This document shows, one piece after another, positions 5,737-5,945 of a stretch of DNA of 5,945 nucleotides. This DNA is from Methanobacteriota archaeon. Its GTDB lineage: Archaea; Nanobdellota; Nanobdellia; Woesearchaeales; SM23-78. Where the stretch lies: assembly GCA_030637925.1 (NCBI GenBank), contig DAOWFR010000028.1:1-5945 (forward strand), read 5' to 3'. A program made the position numbers and the translations under genes. How positions within the stretch are numbered: the first letter of the stretch is position 1; every line of letters starts with the position of its first letter. Under the pieces are notes generated by a model that saw only the letters and a list, made by a program, of their open reading frames with translations, ran no database searches and had not been told where the DNA came from.

Positions 5737-5945
5737 ATGAAAAAAATAACCTATATATTTTTAGTTCTATTATTAATCATATTTTTCTCTATGAATGTTC
5801 TTGCTGAGGATAGTTCAATAGCAGATAGAGTTAATGAATCAGGTTCAATCTCTGGTAAAGTATTACCGATAGATTCAAATGCGACTGTTTATGTATATTA
5901 CCCAAGTCAAAGTAGTGTTACTTTACAAATAGCTGGATTTGCTAC
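5737..5945 (+). CDS. Secreted or surface protein, N-terminal part (3' partial)
   Basis: The 69 codons to the window edge are open. Residues 1-23 form a clear signal peptide: KK at 2-3, a hydrophobic core IFLVLLLIIFF at 7-17, and a probable cleavage after VLA (21-23) before EDSS. From about 35 the sequence ESGSISGKVLPIDSNATVYV resembles the first strands of a carboxypeptidase-regulatory or prealbumin-like beta-sandwich, but too little is present to assign a family. The ATG lies 3 bases after the delta stop, in an A-rich run, with no TATA box at the right distance and no Shine-Dalgarno. It is therefore probably read from the hydrogenase transcript, even though an exported protein has no evident part in a soluble hydrogenase. 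The coding frame is well supported, the function unknown. Confidence 0.75.
   Translation, partial: MKKITYIFLVLLLIIFFSMNVLAEDSSIADRVNESGSISGKVLPIDSNATVYVYYPSQSSVTLQIAGFA

Overview
The window looks like part of an archaeal genome, most likely a DPANN-type lineage (Woesearchaeota/Pacearchaeota-like), though this lineage call is an inference. The reasons are: strongly AT-rich DNA; arginine encoded almost only by AGA/AGG; TATA boxes (TTTAAATA type) about 26-30 bases before ATG codons with no leader; a GGTGAT Shine-Dalgarno of the archaeal kind; and a set of Thermococcus-like soluble (group 3b, 'sulfhydrogenase' type) [NiFe]-hydrogenase genes.

Layout. (1) Bases 1-1166, plus strand: the 3' part of a gene for a cysteine-rich, probably exported protein with two thioredoxin-like regions, the second DsbA/GILT-like. 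(2) 1186-1862, plus: hypC, starting at TTG, then an overlapping gene for a second HypC-like domain fused behind a helical N-terminal domain. (3) 1829-2740, minus: an EamA/DMT-family membrane transporter, convergent with and overlapping the HypC fusion gene by 34 bases. (4) 2741-2780: a compact divergent promoter region with one TATA box per strand. (5) 2781-3158, plus: a HycI/HyaD-type hydrogenase maturation protease. (6) 3200-5733, plus, with its own TATA box: the tightly packed hydrogenase genes in the order beta (two 4Fe-4S), gamma (FAD/NAD(P)/2Fe-2S), delta (small subunit). (7) 5737 to the end: the start of a gene for a secreted protein.

How it works together. Beta, gamma and delta would carry electrons between NAD(P)H, through FAD, a 2Fe-2S and several 4Fe-4S clusters, and a NiFe centre. 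That centre sits in the large (alpha) subunit, which is not encoded here, although in the Pyrococcus order it should directly follow delta. HypC-type chaperones help build the Fe(CN)2CO group, and the protease trims the large-subunit C-terminus after nickel insertion. The window therefore holds maturation and electron-transfer parts but not the catalytic subunit.

The most unusual feature is the pair of HypC-family genes. The short HypC keeps the N-terminal Met-Cys but has Gln where the conserved His should be. The fusion protein keeps the His but has its Cys buried inside the chain. There is no gene-free stretch over 300 bases, and I saw no RNA genes, CRISPR arrays or insertion sequences.
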